A stretch of 36,399 nt of DNA from Winogradskyella immobilis (GCF_021887715.1 NZ_JAIQXX010000024.1:1-36399); one strand, 5' to 3'; counted from the stretch's first letter, positions 1 through 10,473 are shown. Notes: a model not told the origin generated them from the sequence alone. A program made the numbers and translations.

Positions 1-111
1 CTCACGCGCATGCTCGCACATTCACTAAAAATGTACACTGTACATTTTATTAACGCTCTGTCGCCTTGGGGAGGTTCTGGCCATGATCCTGTGCCACCAA
101 AAGAAGATTAA
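1..111 (+). CDS. yidD: C-terminal end of YidD (membrane protein insertion efficiency factor), partial
   Basis: This is the 3' end of a gene that begins outside the window. Frame 1 is open from base 1 to a TAA at 109-111 and ends in SPWGGSGHDPVPPKED, which matches the conserved C-terminal signature of YidD (PWGGxGxDPVP). YidD is a small membrane-associated protein thought to assist insertion of inner-membrane proteins through YidC/Sec. The next gene is lgt, an envelope gene, which fits. One oddity: family members usually have an LxRxxxCHPWGG run, but here about 15 residues (AHSLKMYTVHFINAL) lie between LTRML and SPWGG, and that stretch contains a perfect DNA palindrome (28-48). Only 36 codons are visible, so the call rests on the tail motif. 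Confidence 0.62.
   Translation, partial: LTRMLAHSLKMYTVHFINALSPWGGSGHDPVPPKED
28..48. repeat. Perfect inverted repeat inside the yidD tail
   Basis: Two 10-bp arms (AAAATGTACA at 28-37 and its exact complement at 39-48) flank a single C. The structure lies in frame within the YidD C-terminal coding region, exactly where the protein carries extra residues compared with my memory of the family. It may be a small palindromic insertion rather than a regulatory site. Confidence 0.6.
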
Positions 112-175
112 ATAACATACTTTTATATTTTCAATCTTAGTAAAATAGTATATTTACGTTTTAAAATTATAATAT

Positions 176-1006
176 ATGTACGCGTTACAATTTGTCTGGG
201 ATCCTATTAAGTTTATTGATTTAGGCTTTTTTAAGCTTCATTTTTATAGCATGATGTGGATTGTTGCTTTTGTTTTAGGATTCTATATCACAAAGCGTAT
301 TTATAAAAACGAAGGGCAATCTGATGAGTCTCTAGATTCTTTATTTATTTATTCGGTTTTAGGAATTATGTTAGGAGCGCGCTTAGGTCATGTTATTTTT
401 TATCAATCCGAACTTATCACAGAAGACTTTTTTAGCATCTTTTTACCGTTTAGTTTTGTAGATGGCATACGCTTTACAGGTTTTCAAGGTTTAGCAAGTC
501 ATGGCGCAGCTATTGCTATGATTATTTCTATGTACATCTACAACAAAAAAGTATTAAAAAAGACTGTACTTTGGATTTTAGATCGTGTTGTTATACCAGT
601 AGCTTTAGGCGCTATTTTTGTTAGAATAGGTAATTTTATAAATTCTGAAATTATAGGTAAAGAAACCGGTTCTGATTTTGGTGTTGTATTTAAACAACTT
701 GGTGAAACTGCTCCAAGACATCCGGCACAATTGTATGAAGCGTTTTGCTATATTTTCGTCTTTTTAATACTCTTCTTTTTCTATTGGAAAACCAAAAAAT
801 CGGAGCAACAAGGCTTTTTATTTGGTCTGTTTCTAGTGTTACTATGGACGGTTCGTTTCTTTGTAGAATACGTAAAAGTAAGTCAAGGTGGTATTGAAGA
901 GTATTTTGGTAATGTTCTCTCCACTGGACAATTATTAAGCATTCCGTTTATTATTATTGGCCTTTATTTTATGTTTGTTTACAAACCTAAAACGCAATTG
1001 CAATAA
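176..1006 (+). CDS. lgt: Prolipoprotein diacylglyceryl transferase Lgt
   Basis: Lgt is an integral inner-membrane enzyme that moves a diacylglyceryl group from phosphatidylglycerol to the lipobox Cys of prolipoproteins, the first step of lipoprotein maturation. The 276-residue product is polytopic with about seven hydrophobic segments. Family motifs are visible: GARLGHVIFYQ (67-77), SHG with His109 at the place of the essential E. coli His103, RIGNFINSEIIG (150-161) with Arg150 and Glu158 at the places of Arg143 and Glu151, RHPAQLYEA (181-189) and RFFVEY (227-232). The N-terminus (WDPIKFIDLGFF) is typical of Bacteroidota Lgt, supporting the ATG at 176. Its TAA shares its last A with the ATG of the downstream DUF192 lipoprotein gene, so the two are probably translationally coupled. 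The many lipoproteins in this window would be its substrates. Confidence 0.96.
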   Translation: MYALQFVWDPIKFIDLGFFKLHFYSMMWIVAFVLGFYITKRIYKNEGQSDESLDSLFIYSVLGIMLGARLGHVIFYQSELITEDFFSIFLPFSFVDGIRFTGFQGLASHGAAIAMIISMYIYNKKVLKKTVLWILDRVVIPVALGAIFVRIGNFINSEIIGKETGSDFGVVFKQLGETAPRHPAQLYEAFCYIFVFLILFFFYWKTKKSEQQGFLFGLFLVLLWTVRFFVEYVKVSQGGIEEYFGNVLSTGQLLSIPFIIIGLYFMFVYKPKTQLQ

Positions 1007-1509
1007 TGCGTAAAAATTGGTTTAAAATACTATCGATTTCTTGTTTTGGGTTTTGCCTAATAGTATCATCTTGTAAGGATGATAAAAGAATCCAAGAATC
1101 TAAACCTATAGTTATTTCATTTAAAAAAGAAGGAGCACTTCAACTTATAAAAGCTGATAACGATTCAATTATACAATCTATAGATATAGAGATTGCTAAT
1201 ACTGATTACGAAATTCAGACAGGTTTAATGTATAGAAACACAATGAAGACTAATCGTGGTATGCTCTTTATTTTTGAAGATGAAGATTACCGTAGTTTCT
1301 ATATGAAAAACACCCATATTCCATTAGATATTATTTATATCTCAGCAGATAGTACTATTGTTAGCTTTCAGAAAAATGCAAAACCTTTTGATGAAACCTC
1401 GTTGCCATCTGAAGTACCTGCAAAATATGTGTTAGAGCTTAATGCTGGTCTTTCTGATGAATGGCAATTAAAGAAAGGAGATAAAATTCAGTTTGATATT
1501 TCTAAATAA
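1006..1509 (+). CDS. DUF192 family lipoprotein
   Basis: A 167-residue protein with a lipoprotein signal (hydrophobic stretch ending VSSC, Cys23), followed by a DUF192 domain at about 50-160. Recognisable family features are the GLMYRNTM segment, the RGMLFIF strand, the FYMKNTHIPLDIIYI block and the conserved tail YVLELNAG. DUF192 proteins are small secreted or periplasmic proteins of unknown biochemical function. The start codon overlaps the lgt stop by one base (TAATG), indicating an operon in which Lgt would modify the co-transcribed product. A bidirectional terminator follows at 1622-1653. Confidence 0.88.
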   Translation: MRKNWFKILSISCFGFCLIVSSCKDDKRIQESKPIVISFKKEGALQLIKADNDSIIQSIDIEIANTDYEIQTGLMYRNTMKTNRGMLFIFEDEDYRSFYMKNTHIPLDIIYISADSTIVSFQKNAKPFDETSLPSEVPAKYVLELNAGLSDEWQLKKGDKIQFDISK

Positions 1510-1621
1510 CCTAATAATTAAATATTCCTCATTTCATCATTATTAAATAAGCTTCATAATGTATTTTCGATAGTTATTGAAAAACATCAGGCTAATTAAA
1601 ATATCGAAATATTAAAAAACA

Positions 1622-1653
1622 AAAAGCCCGTTCACTATTGAGAACGGGCTTTT
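1622..1653. terminator. Bidirectional intrinsic terminator between DUF192 gene and secDF
   Basis: A 12-bp perfect stem (AAAAGCCCGTTC at 1622-1633, complement at 1642-1653) with an 8-nt loop. The arms begin and end in A/T runs, so it can work on both strands, which suits the convergent genes on either side. Confidence 0.9.
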
Positions 1654-1673
1654 AAAATATATTCTAAAAAGAA

Positions 1674-4600
1674 TTAGGCGTTTTCTTCGTCTTCTTCTTT
1701 TACTTTTTTCTTTAATGATTCTGCAGCGTCACCTTTCCTAGCAGTATCGTACATAATTGGTGTTGCAATAAATAATGAAGAATATGTACCTACTAACACA
1801 CCTACAATTAATGCAAATAAGAATCCTCTTAATGAATCTGCACCTAAGAAGAACATGGCTAATAACACTACTAATGTTGTTAAAGACGTATTTAATGTTC
1901 TACTTAATGTACTGTTTAATGATGCATTAATGGTTCTTGCAAATTCCCATTTTGTATGCTCATTTAAATACTCTCTAATTCTATCGAATACAACCACGGT
2001 ATCATTTAACGAATAACCAATTACCGTTAATATTGCCGCTATAAATGCTTGATCGATCTCCATACTAAATGGCATGTATGGCCACGCTAAAGAGAAAATA
2101 CCTAAAACAATTAATACATCATGGAATACTGCAGCCACAGCACCAAGAGAAAATTGCCATCTTTTAAAACGAATTAAGATGTATAAGAAGACTACAACTA
2201 AAGATCCTAAAACTGCCCAGAATGATGATTTTTTAATATCATCGGCAATTGTTGGACTTACTTTACTTGATAACATCTTACCAATTTTAGCATCACCAGA
2301 ACCATCTAAGAATTCTTGATAGGTTATACCATCTGGTAAGTATTTCTTTATCGCTTCAAATAATTTAGATTGTACTTCTTCATCAGCTTCAGTAGAATTA
2401 TCTTCAACTTTGTATTTAGTAGAAATTTTTAATTGATTGTTACCTCCAATAGTTTTTACTTCAGCACTATTAAATACAGCAGTTAAATCACTTTTTACTT
2501 CTTCTACACTTACATCTTGAGCAAAACGTACTTGGTATGTTCTACCTCCAACAAAATCAATACCTTGATCTAAACCTGTTGTAAATAAAGAACCTAAACT
2601 TGCTGCAATTAAAATCCCTGAAATGACATAAGCGATCTTACGTTTTCCTAAGAAATTAATATTTACATTTTTCAAGAAACCTTTAGTTAATGATGTAGAG
2701 AAATCTAATTTTCCACCTCTATTAATATACCAATCTACAAGTAATCTTGTAATGAATATAGCTGTGAATAACGATGTTAAAATACCAATGATTAAAGTTG
2801 TAGCGAAACCTTTAATTGGTCCTGTACCAAATACAAATAAGATTAAAGCTGTTAAACCTGTAGTAATGTTGGCATCTAAGATTGAAGATAATGCATTAGC
2901 AAAACCGTCTTTAATAGAATCTTTTTGAGATTTTCCTTTTGCAATTTCTTCGCGTATACGTTCAAAAATAAGTACGTTGGCATCTACCGAAATACCAATA
3001 GTTAATACAATACCGGCAATACCAGGTAAAGTTAAAACCGCACCAAGACCAGATAATACACCAAAGATTAAAAGGATGTTTAACAACAATGCTATATCAG
3101 CAAAAATACCTCCTTTGCCATAGTAGAAAATCATCCATAACAATACAAAACCTAAAGCGATTAAGAAAGACTGCACTCCTGAATCAATCGCTTCTTGACC
3201 TAACGAAGGTCCAACCTCATCCGCTTGAATAATCTCAGCAGAAGCAGGTAATTTACCAGCTCGTAATACATTTGCTAAATCTGTTGCTTCTTCTAATGAA
3301 AATTCTCCTGTTATCTGAGATCTTCCTCCAGCAATTGGTCCAGTACTTACTCCAGGAGCAGAATATACAATATCATCTAATACAATAGCAATATTACCTC
3401 TAGTAGTGTATGCCACACCTGTCATTTCTTCCCAAACCTTAGATCCTTTAGCATTCATAGTCATACCTACTGCTGGACGATTTCTTGGATCATATTCTTG
3501 ATAAGCATCTGTAATTACAGCTCCACTTAATTGTGGCTCGTTATCTCTATTTCCTTTTAATGCATATAACTCTAAAAACTCAGAATCTTTATCTTGAGGC
3601 TTAGCCCATGCAAAACGTACATAACGTTGTTCTGCTGGCAATAAATCTCTATTGGCATTTAATTTCTCAATAACTAAACCTTTATCTTTAGCTAAAAAAG
3701 TACCAATTACTGGTCCACCTTGTCCTAAACTTTGAATCCCTAATGGATTATTATTTTGTTGCGTAGCAGTAGTATCTTGCTCAATCTGTCCTGTTAAACT
3801 TTCAATAGTATTCGATGTAGAATCTTTAACCTGTTCTGCTTCACCTGCTTCTGTTGTTGATTCTTCAGCTTCAGATTTTGCAGCTTCCTCAGTGATTAAA
3901 CGTTGATTAACTTGTAATACAAAACCAGCTATTTCATTTATATTATATGTTTCCCAAAATTGTAATTGAGCTGTTGTAGTAATTAATTCTACAACACGTT
4001 CTCTATCTCTTGCACCTGGCAATTCTAATAAAATACGCCCTGAGTTTCCTAAACGTTGAATGTTTGGAGAGGTTACACCAAAACCATCAATACGATTACG
4101 TAAGACTTCGAACGCAGAAACAATAGACTCATCTACCTTAGTAGATATAATACTTTTTACTTCGTTATCCGACATATTAAATTTAATGTCGTCACTTAAT
4201 GATCTATTTGCAAAAATATCTGGTGAAGCTAATTTTGTATCTCCCTTAATTGCATCGAAAGCGGTATAAAAAGATTCTAAATATGAATCTTGAGAGTCTT
4301 TTTGAAGCTGATCAGCATCTTCTAATGCTTGATTAAAAGTTGGATCTTTACTATTATTGGCAAGACCTTTTAATATATCTTTTACAGAAATTTGAATAAT
4401 GGCATTGATACCTCCTTTAAGGTCAAGACCAAGATTCATTGCGTTATCTTTAACTTCTGAATATGTAAATTTCTTTATTCCTAAGTTAAATGTTTCTTCG
4501 GTCTTTAAAGAATCTAAATAACGTAATTCTGCTGTGTTAGAAGCTTTAGCATCATCCGGAAATCTTGTTTGTGCTACTTCTTTTGCGGTGTTTTCAACTT

Positions 4601-4688
4601 GATTTGCTTTGAATGTAAATGATAATTGATAGATACTTACCAATCCAAATAACAGTGCAAATAGTTTAACTAATCCTTTGTTTTGCAT
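1674..4688 (-). CDS. secDF: Protein translocase subunit SecDF (fused SecD-SecF)
   Basis: Fused SecD-SecF, an RND-type membrane protein that uses the proton gradient to pull preproteins through SecYEG on the periplasmic side. With the ATG at 4688 it has 1004 residues and starts MQNKGLVKLFALLFG, the usual Bacteroidota SecDF start; an upstream in-frame ATG at 4754 would add 22 residues overlapping the predicted promoter. In order: TM1 (about 7-27), DLKGG (89-93), P1 region with RNRIDGFGV, a Glu/Thr-rich insert near 270-310, then the SecD membrane block with GIVLTIGISVDANVLIFERI (about 559-578), then SecF with GIDFVGGRTYQ (about 708-718), its periplasmic domain and the NDTVVVFDRIRE block (about 892-903). 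The tail is highly charged. A related small membrane protein gene lies immediately upstream. Confidence 0.97.
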   Translation of the reverse strand: MQNKGLVKLFALLFGLVSIYQLSFTFKANQVENTAKEVAQTRFPDDAKASNTAELRYLDSLKTEETFNLGIKKFTYSEVKDNAMNLGLDLKGGINAIIQISVKDILKGLANNSKDPTFNQALEDADQLQKDSQDSYLESFYTAFDAIKGDTKLASPDIFANRSLSDDIKFNMSDNEVKSIISTKVDESIVSAFEVLRNRIDGFGVTSPNIQRLGNSGRILLELPGARDRERVVELITTTAQLQFWETYNINEIAGFVLQVNQRLITEEAAKSEAEESTTEAGEAEQVKDSTSNTIESLTGQIEQDTTATQQNNNPLGIQSLGQGGPVIGTFLAKDKGLVIEKLNANRDLLPAEQRYVRFAWAKPQDKDSEFLELYALKGNRDNEPQLSGAVITDAYQEYDPRNRPAVGMTMNAKGSKVWEEMTGVAYTTRGNIAIVLDDIVYSAPGVSTGPIAGGRSQITGEFSLEEATDLANVLRAGKLPASAEIIQADEVGPSLGQEAIDSGVQSFLIALGFVLLWMIFYYGKGGIFADIALLLNILLIFGVLSGLGAVLTLPGIAGIVLTIGISVDANVLIFERIREEIAKGKSQKDSIKDGFANALSSILDANITTGLTALILFVFGTGPIKGFATTLIIGILTSLFTAIFITRLLVDWYINRGGKLDFSTSLTKGFLKNVNINFLGKRKIAYVISGILIAASLGSLFTTGLDQGIDFVGGRTYQVRFAQDVSVEEVKSDLTAVFNSAEVKTIGGNNQLKISTKYKVEDNSTEADEEVQSKLFEAIKKYLPDGITYQEFLDGSGDAKIGKMLSSKVSPTIADDIKKSSFWAVLGSLVVVFLYILIRFKRWQFSLGAVAAVFHDVLIVLGIFSLAWPYMPFSMEIDQAFIAAILTVIGYSLNDTVVVFDRIREYLNEHTKWEFARTINASLNSTLSRTLNTSLTTLVVLLAMFFLGADSLRGFLFALIVGVLVGTYSSLFIATPIMYDTARKGDAAESLKKKVKEEDEENA

Positions 4689-4723
4689 TTCTATTTTGTT
4701 TAGTGTCAAATTTTTAAAACGGG

Positions 4724-4754
4724 CAAATATAAAGTTTACCTTATAATTCGACAA
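4724..4754 (-). promoter_or_regulatory. Predicted secDF promoter (TTG-N20-TAnnTTTG)
   Basis: On the minus strand a -7 element TATATTTG (4724-4731) lies 20 nt from a TTG (4752-4754). This matches the Bacteroidota housekeeping promoter pattern TTG/TTTG-N17-23-TAnnTTTG. The predicted transcript starts near 4719, giving a leader of about 30 nt before the ATG at 4688. Confidence 0.55.
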
Positions 4755-4838
4755 TTATTTTTTGTGATTATATATAATGTTATGCTTTAATAAAAGCTAT
4801 AGAATTTAGGGTTTTGGAGTATAAAACTCGAAAATGTA

Positions 4839-5468
4839 TTACGAGTTTCTATAAGAAGAAGGTCCAGCTCTAACCTCTGGTATTTTATAAGAGAAATGAT
4901 CAATTGCAATACCAATAGACTTATTAATTTTGTAGGCAACTTTAAATAATCTTTCTGTATGTTTTGAATTTGTATCTAAACTAGATACATAAGGATTTGG
5001 ATTAAAAAATCGATCCGCTTTAGAATCTAACTCTAAAACATACTTACTATCAAAATCCCATTGAGAATCATTTCCGTTCTGAATCTCATAAACATCTAAA
5101 TCGTATAAAACTTTAGAGTCGTTTTCTGTGTCGCTATCTTGATTTTTTTGTTGCTTATCCGTATTGTAGTTAAGAGTTATAGCATTATCGTTTGAAAGAA
5201 TATTTTTAATGCTTGCAACATCGGCATCACTGAAATATGAAATTTTAAGCTGGCCTTGTTCTTCTTTAATTTGGATATTTTCAACTCCAAAATCCTCTAA
5301 TTGCTTAGTAATTTTAGCAATTGTTTTTTGAGCTTCAGTAGATTGAGTGTCCACTTCTGAAAATTGAAATGCAATCTCCTGATTTGCAATAGTGTTTTGT
5401 TGCTGATATATAGCACCAGTTATTGCAAGGACAATTATTAATACATTAAAGTATCTTTTCAATTTCAT
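4839..5468 (-). CDS. Membrane-anchored protein next to SecDF, possible SecD P1-like domain
   Basis: I do not recognise a named family. The 209-residue product has one N-terminal hydrophobic segment (about 8-21) without a lipobox, so it is probably anchored in the inner membrane with a periplasmic body. Residues 44-101 resemble the SecD P1 repeat: KITKQLEDFGVENIQIKEEQ, then a strand and helix, line up by eye with the RNRIDGFGVTSPNIQRLG segment of the adjacent SecDF, including the shared FGV. A Gln/Asn/Asp-rich linker (about 104-120) follows, and the C-terminal part has no visible similarity. It lies just upstream of secDF on the same strand, but a predicted secDF promoter between them allows separate transcription. 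A role in Sec function is only inferred from position and this resemblance. Confidence 0.7.
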   Translation of the reverse strand: MKLKRYFNVLIIVLAITGAIYQQQNTIANQEIAFQFSEVDTQSTEAQKTIAKITKQLEDFGVENIQIKEEQGQLKISYFSDADVASIKNILSNDNAITLNYNTDKQQKNQDSDTENDSKVLYDLDVYEIQNGNDSQWDFDSKYVLELDSKADRFFNPNPYVSSLDTNSKHTERLFKVAYKINKSIGIAIDHFSYKIPEVRAGPSSYRNS

Positions 5469-5486
5469 CAGCCAAATATAAAAAAT

Positions 5487-5510
5487 AAAGGCTGCATATA
5501 TGCAGCCTTT
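5487..5510 (-). terminator. Intrinsic terminator (second of a tandem pair)
   Basis: A 10-bp perfect stem (AAAGGCTGCA at 5487-5496, complement at 5501-5510) with a 4-nt loop, followed on the minus strand by a T-rich run. It lies 19 nt before the start of the membrane protein gene ending at 4839, so it acts as a backup stop for transcription arriving from the gene at 5591-6250. Confidence 0.7.
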
Positions 5511-5544
5511 ACTATGTTATCTTAAAAAAGGTTGTAATTTTAAA

Positions 5545-5572
5545 AAAAAGACTGCAGTGATGCAGTCTTTTT
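5545..5572 (-). terminator. Intrinsic terminator of the secreted DUF4412-like gene
   Basis: A 12-bp stem (AAAAAGACTGCA at 5545-5556, complement at 5561-5572) with loop GTGA and T-runs on both strands. It lies 18 nt after the stop of the gene at 5591-6250. Its core resembles that of the second hairpin at 5487-5510. Confidence 0.85.
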
Positions 5573-5590
5573 CTTTGTTTATTATCCTTA

Positions 5591-6250
5591 TTAATTCATT
5601 TTTCGATATCCTTCAGGCGGTGTTAAGCTAAATTTTTCATCAGCAACTTCTCCCTTTTTAATTTCTGTTATTTCTGTAGTAATAATCATATCTGTACCTA
5701 ATTGATTCATTTTAGTAACAGAGTATAATGGAAATCCTTTTAATTTATCTCCAAGCATTGTTGCTTGCTGAGATGCTTCTGCTGCTATCTTATCTGTTGT
5801 AAACAATTCCATTTCTATTTCTTGTCCTCCTTGATTTATCTTAACAGTATATTGTTTACATTCATAACCCAAAATAGTTTTAGTTTCTGTACCTTCAACT
5901 AAATTAATACTATTCAAAACTTCTTCTGTCAATTCTATTTTTTGAAGCATATAGCCTTTTCCTATCGTTGGACTATCCATTATCATTAATACTTCTTTCT
6001 TATCCATATCTGATATTGTAGTAACATCACCTGATTGTGGGTTGGATAATTCTGACCTAGATTTAACACCTTTAATATATATTGTAGTTTGCATTTCGCC
6101 TAAGCTCGCTATTTGCATCTTAGTTTGTACATTATCACTTGGTGTAGAAATGGTTTGTTTTGAAACTAATATTCCTTCTGTAATTTTTTCTTGGGCTAGT
6201 GCCACAAAACTCATTGATAATGCTAGAGCTAGTATTAACGTTTTTTTCAT
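5591..6250 (-). CDS. Secreted protein, DUF4412/LolA-like fold
   Basis: A 219-residue protein with a clear signal peptide (MKKTLILALALSMSFVALAQ, cleavage after AQ). The mature part is rich in beta strands alternating with short charged turns: IYIKGVKSRSEL, then a strand around Met/Asp with DKKEVLMIMD, then LGYECKQYTVK, and a C-terminal PPEGYRKMN. This arrangement resembles DUF4412 proteins and the LolA/outer-membrane lipoprotein-sorting fold, which bind hydrophobic ligands in the periplasm. The assignment is by pattern only. The gene is flanked by terminators on both sides and is probably monocistronic. Confidence 0.68.
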   Translation of the reverse strand: MKKTLILALALSMSFVALAQEKITEGILVSKQTISTPSDNVQTKMQIASLGEMQTTIYIKGVKSRSELSNPQSGDVTTISDMDKKEVLMIMDSPTIGKGYMLQKIELTEEVLNSINLVEGTETKTILGYECKQYTVKINQGGQEIEMELFTTDKIAAEASQQATMLGDKLKGFPLYSVTKMNQLGTDMIITTEITEIKKGEVADEKFSLTPPEGYRKMN

Positions 6251-6320
6251 AGTGCTTTTTATTTTTATTTACAATCTACAAGTATACCATTTTAATTTAT
6301 TGTTACACATAAAACAAAAA

Positions 6321-6348
6321 AGTCTTTCTAAATATAGTTAGAAAGACT
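6321..6348 (-). terminator. Intrinsic terminator of mdh
   Basis: An 11-bp perfect stem (AGTCTTTCTAA at 6321-6331, complement at 6338-6348), a 6-nt loop, and a T-rich run on the minus strand. It lies 23 nt past the mdh stop codon. Confidence 0.85.
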
Positions 6349-6371
6349 CTTTTAAATTGTTATCTAGAATC

Positions 6372-7298
6372 TTACAACTCTAATAATCCGTTTGTTTTTT
6401 TAACGCCTTCAGCACTTTCTTGCATATGCGCTTTTTCAGCAGCACTTAATTCTATTTCAACAATATTTTCAATACCGTTACGTCCTAGAATTACTGGCAC
6501 ACCAATACACAGATCATTAAGACCATATTCTCCTGCTAATAAAGCCGAACATGGGTACATTTTCTTTTGATCACAAGCTATAGCTTGTACCAACCCAGAA
6601 ACCGCAGCGCCTGGCGCATACCATGCTGAAGTCCCTAATAATTTTGTTAATGTAGCACCACCAACCTTAGTATCTTCTTTAACTTGGTTTAAACGCTCTT
6701 CTGATAAAAATTCTGAAACCTTAACACTATTTCGTGTAGCATGTGCTGTTAATGGCACCATACCTTTATCACTATGTCCACCGATAACCATACCATCTAC
6801 ATCGCTTATTGGAGCTTCTAAAGCTTCTGCTAATCTGTACTTAAAACGTGCAGAGTCTAAAGCGCCTCCCATACCAATAATTCTATTTTTAGGAAGGTCT
6901 GTAGTTTTATGAACCAAATAGGTCATCGTATCCATAGGATTACTAACCACAATAATAATAGTGTTTGGCGAATGCTCTATTAAGCTCCCAGATACCGATT
7001 TTACAATTCCTGCATTGATACCAATTAATTCTTCGCGTGTCATTCCAGGCTTACGAGGAATACCAGATGTAATAACACAGATATCGCTTCCTGCAGTTTT
7101 AGAATAATCGCTAGTACTTCCTACAACCTTTGTATCAAAACCATTTAAAGAAGCGGTTTGCATTAAATCCATGGCTTTACCTTCGGCATAACCTTCTTTA
7201 ATATCTAAGATGACTACTTCTGAAGCAAAGTTTTTAATCGCTATATATTCAGCGCAACTTGCTCCTACTGCGCCTGCTCCAACTACAGTTACTTTCAT
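6372..7298 (-). CDS. mdh: Malate dehydrogenase (LDH-like type)
   Basis: NAD-dependent cytosolic malate dehydrogenase of the TCA cycle, interconverting malate and oxaloacetate. The 308-residue length and motifs fit the LDH-like MDH group: Rossmann GAGAVGA (7-13), Asp32 which selects NAD over NADP, the substrate-loop arginines in IPRKPGMTR (Arg82, Arg88), Asn120 in VSNPMD, Arg151 in DSARFKYRL and the catalytic His175 in GGHSDKGMVPL. Arg82 in place of Gln is what distinguishes MDH from LDH. The gene appears monocistronic: it has its own terminator and a TAnnTTTG promoter element upstream. Confidence 0.97.
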   Translation of the reverse strand: MKVTVVGAGAVGASCAEYIAIKNFASEVVILDIKEGYAEGKAMDLMQTASLNGFDTKVVGSTSDYSKTAGSDICVITSGIPRKPGMTREELIGINAGIVKSVSGSLIEHSPNTIIIVVSNPMDTMTYLVHKTTDLPKNRIIGMGGALDSARFKYRLAEALEAPISDVDGMVIGGHSDKGMVPLTAHATRNSVKVSEFLSEERLNQVKEDTKVGGATLTKLLGTSAWYAPGAAVSGLVQAIACDQKKMYPCSALLAGEYGLNDLCIGVPVILGRNGIENIVEIELSAAEKAHMQESAEGVKKTNGLLEL

Positions 7299-7332
7299 TT
7301 TTATTTGTATTAGTTATTATATTATTGATTTA

Positions 7333-7340
7333 CAAAAATA
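7333..7340 (-). promoter_or_regulatory. Predicted -7 element for mdh
   Basis: TATTTTTG on the minus strand matches TAnnTTTG and lies 35 nt upstream of the mdh ATG, predicting a leader of about 30 nt. I see no clear TTG at the -33 position, so the prediction is moderate. Confidence 0.45.
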
Positions 7341-7404
7341 CGAATTTTAAAAACTCTTTTACTTAAAAAAACTCTAAGAAATAAGTCGTTGATTTTCTGA
7401 AAGA

Positions 7405-8379
7405 TTACAAGTTGTAATTTAACCCCAAAGTAAGATTCACAAACCTCCCAAAAGTAAGCATACTATTTACTGAAAAATCACCAATTTTATAATCTAAAGA
7501 CAGATCGGCTTTAAATTCAGAATTTGAATTCGATGTATTATTTAAAACGGTGTTAAGAATGGACAAAATTAAATCTCCATCACCGCCAACTTCATAATCA
7601 AACGTACTTGAGATAAACCCTAAGCCACCAGAAATTGAAAACTTATTTATCTGCTGCGTTGCTGTTAACTGATAGGTAAATGAATCTCCTTGCACTTCTA
7701 CTGAGTTTAGATTGCCTATAACAACATTGATATTACTAAAGGTATCTTCTACATTAAAGTTAGAATATGCAATTAAGGCTCCTAAACTAAAGTTAGAGGT
7801 ATTCTTATTAAACCATTGTGATAAATTATGATGCACTCCCACACCAAACGTATTATAACTGGTTTCTTTTATTTCAATTCTAGGTGAAAAACGTCCTATA
7901 ATCGTAGTTCCCTTCCATACGGTTAGCGCCGCTTGTACTTGTACTTGACTCACGTAATCTTGATCAATACCTTCTGGAGCATCAAACCGAAATGTGTCTC
8001 CATTAATAGTACCTTCTAATTCAGAAATATCTGTTCCTCCAATAGACGTTGGAAATGTAACTCGTTCTCCACCATCTATAACCCTTAAATTTCTTAATTG
8101 AGATTGATTAATTGAAAACGTCTTAAATTTATCGGGCAATGCCAATACACCTCCTTGTAACGAAAGTTCTAAATTCCATTGTTCTTTTTTTACTGCTGTT
8201 GTATACCAACCAGCAGAAGCCTGATAAGAAACACCTATAGCTGCAGGATTGATATATTCTTGAGATAATAAAATTAAATCGGAAACCACATCATCTACAT
8301 CTTGATTGGTTTGTGCATAAATAGTATAACTAGAGCAACATAACAATGCATAAAAACAGAATGCTTTAAGAAAAGACAT
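7405..8379 (-). CDS. DUF6588-like outer-membrane beta-barrel protein
   Basis: A 324-residue exported protein with an N-terminal signal peptide ending at about residue 22 (YAQ). The mature protein starts with a short Asp-rich helix (NQDVDDVVSDLILLSQEYINPAAIGVSYQ), then an alternation of amphipathic strands and turns, ending in an aromatic-rich strand (FVNLTLGLNYNL), which fits a small outer-membrane barrel. The pattern resembles DUF6588 proteins of Bacteroidota, whose function is unknown. The terminal residue is Leu rather than the classic Phe. It lies between mdh and gyrB without clear functional coupling. Confidence 0.72.
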   Translation of the reverse strand: MSFLKAFCFYALLCCSSYTIYAQTNQDVDDVVSDLILLSQEYINPAAIGVSYQASAGWYTTAVKKEQWNLELSLQGGVLALPDKFKTFSINQSQLRNLRVIDGGERVTFPTSIGGTDISELEGTINGDTFRFDAPEGIDQDYVSQVQVQAALTVWKGTTIIGRFSPRIEIKETSYNTFGVGVHHNLSQWFNKNTSNFSLGALIAYSNFNVEDTFSNINVVIGNLNSVEVQGDSFTYQLTATQQINKFSISGGLGFISSTFDYEVGGDGDLILSILNTVLNNTSNSNSEFKADLSLDYKIGDFSVNSMLTFGRFVNLTLGLNYNL

Positions 8380-8433
8380 AGAGTAGATTTTGGTTAATTT
8401 ATTGATTAATAGCGTTTAAAAATACAAATAAAA

Positions 8434-8465
8434 AAAGGCAATTACTAAAATTAGTAATTGCCTTT
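8434..8465 (-). terminator. Intrinsic terminator of gyrB
   Basis: A 14-bp perfect stem (AAAGGCAATTACTA at 8434-8447, complement at 8452-8465) with a 4-nt loop and a T-run on the minus strand, beginning 22 nt after the gyrB stop. Confidence 0.88.
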
Positions 8466-8487
8466 AAAATAAATTACAACTATTTAT

Positions 8488-10464
<1,977 letters not shown>

Positions 10465-10473
10465 TTAAAATAA

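Noticed and set aside
2074..2319. ORF on the plus strand inside secDF (and similar ORFs inside gyrB, asnB, the permease and the acidic lipoprotein)
   Set aside because: They lie antisense to strongly supported genes, have no family features, and their composition mirrors the other strand.
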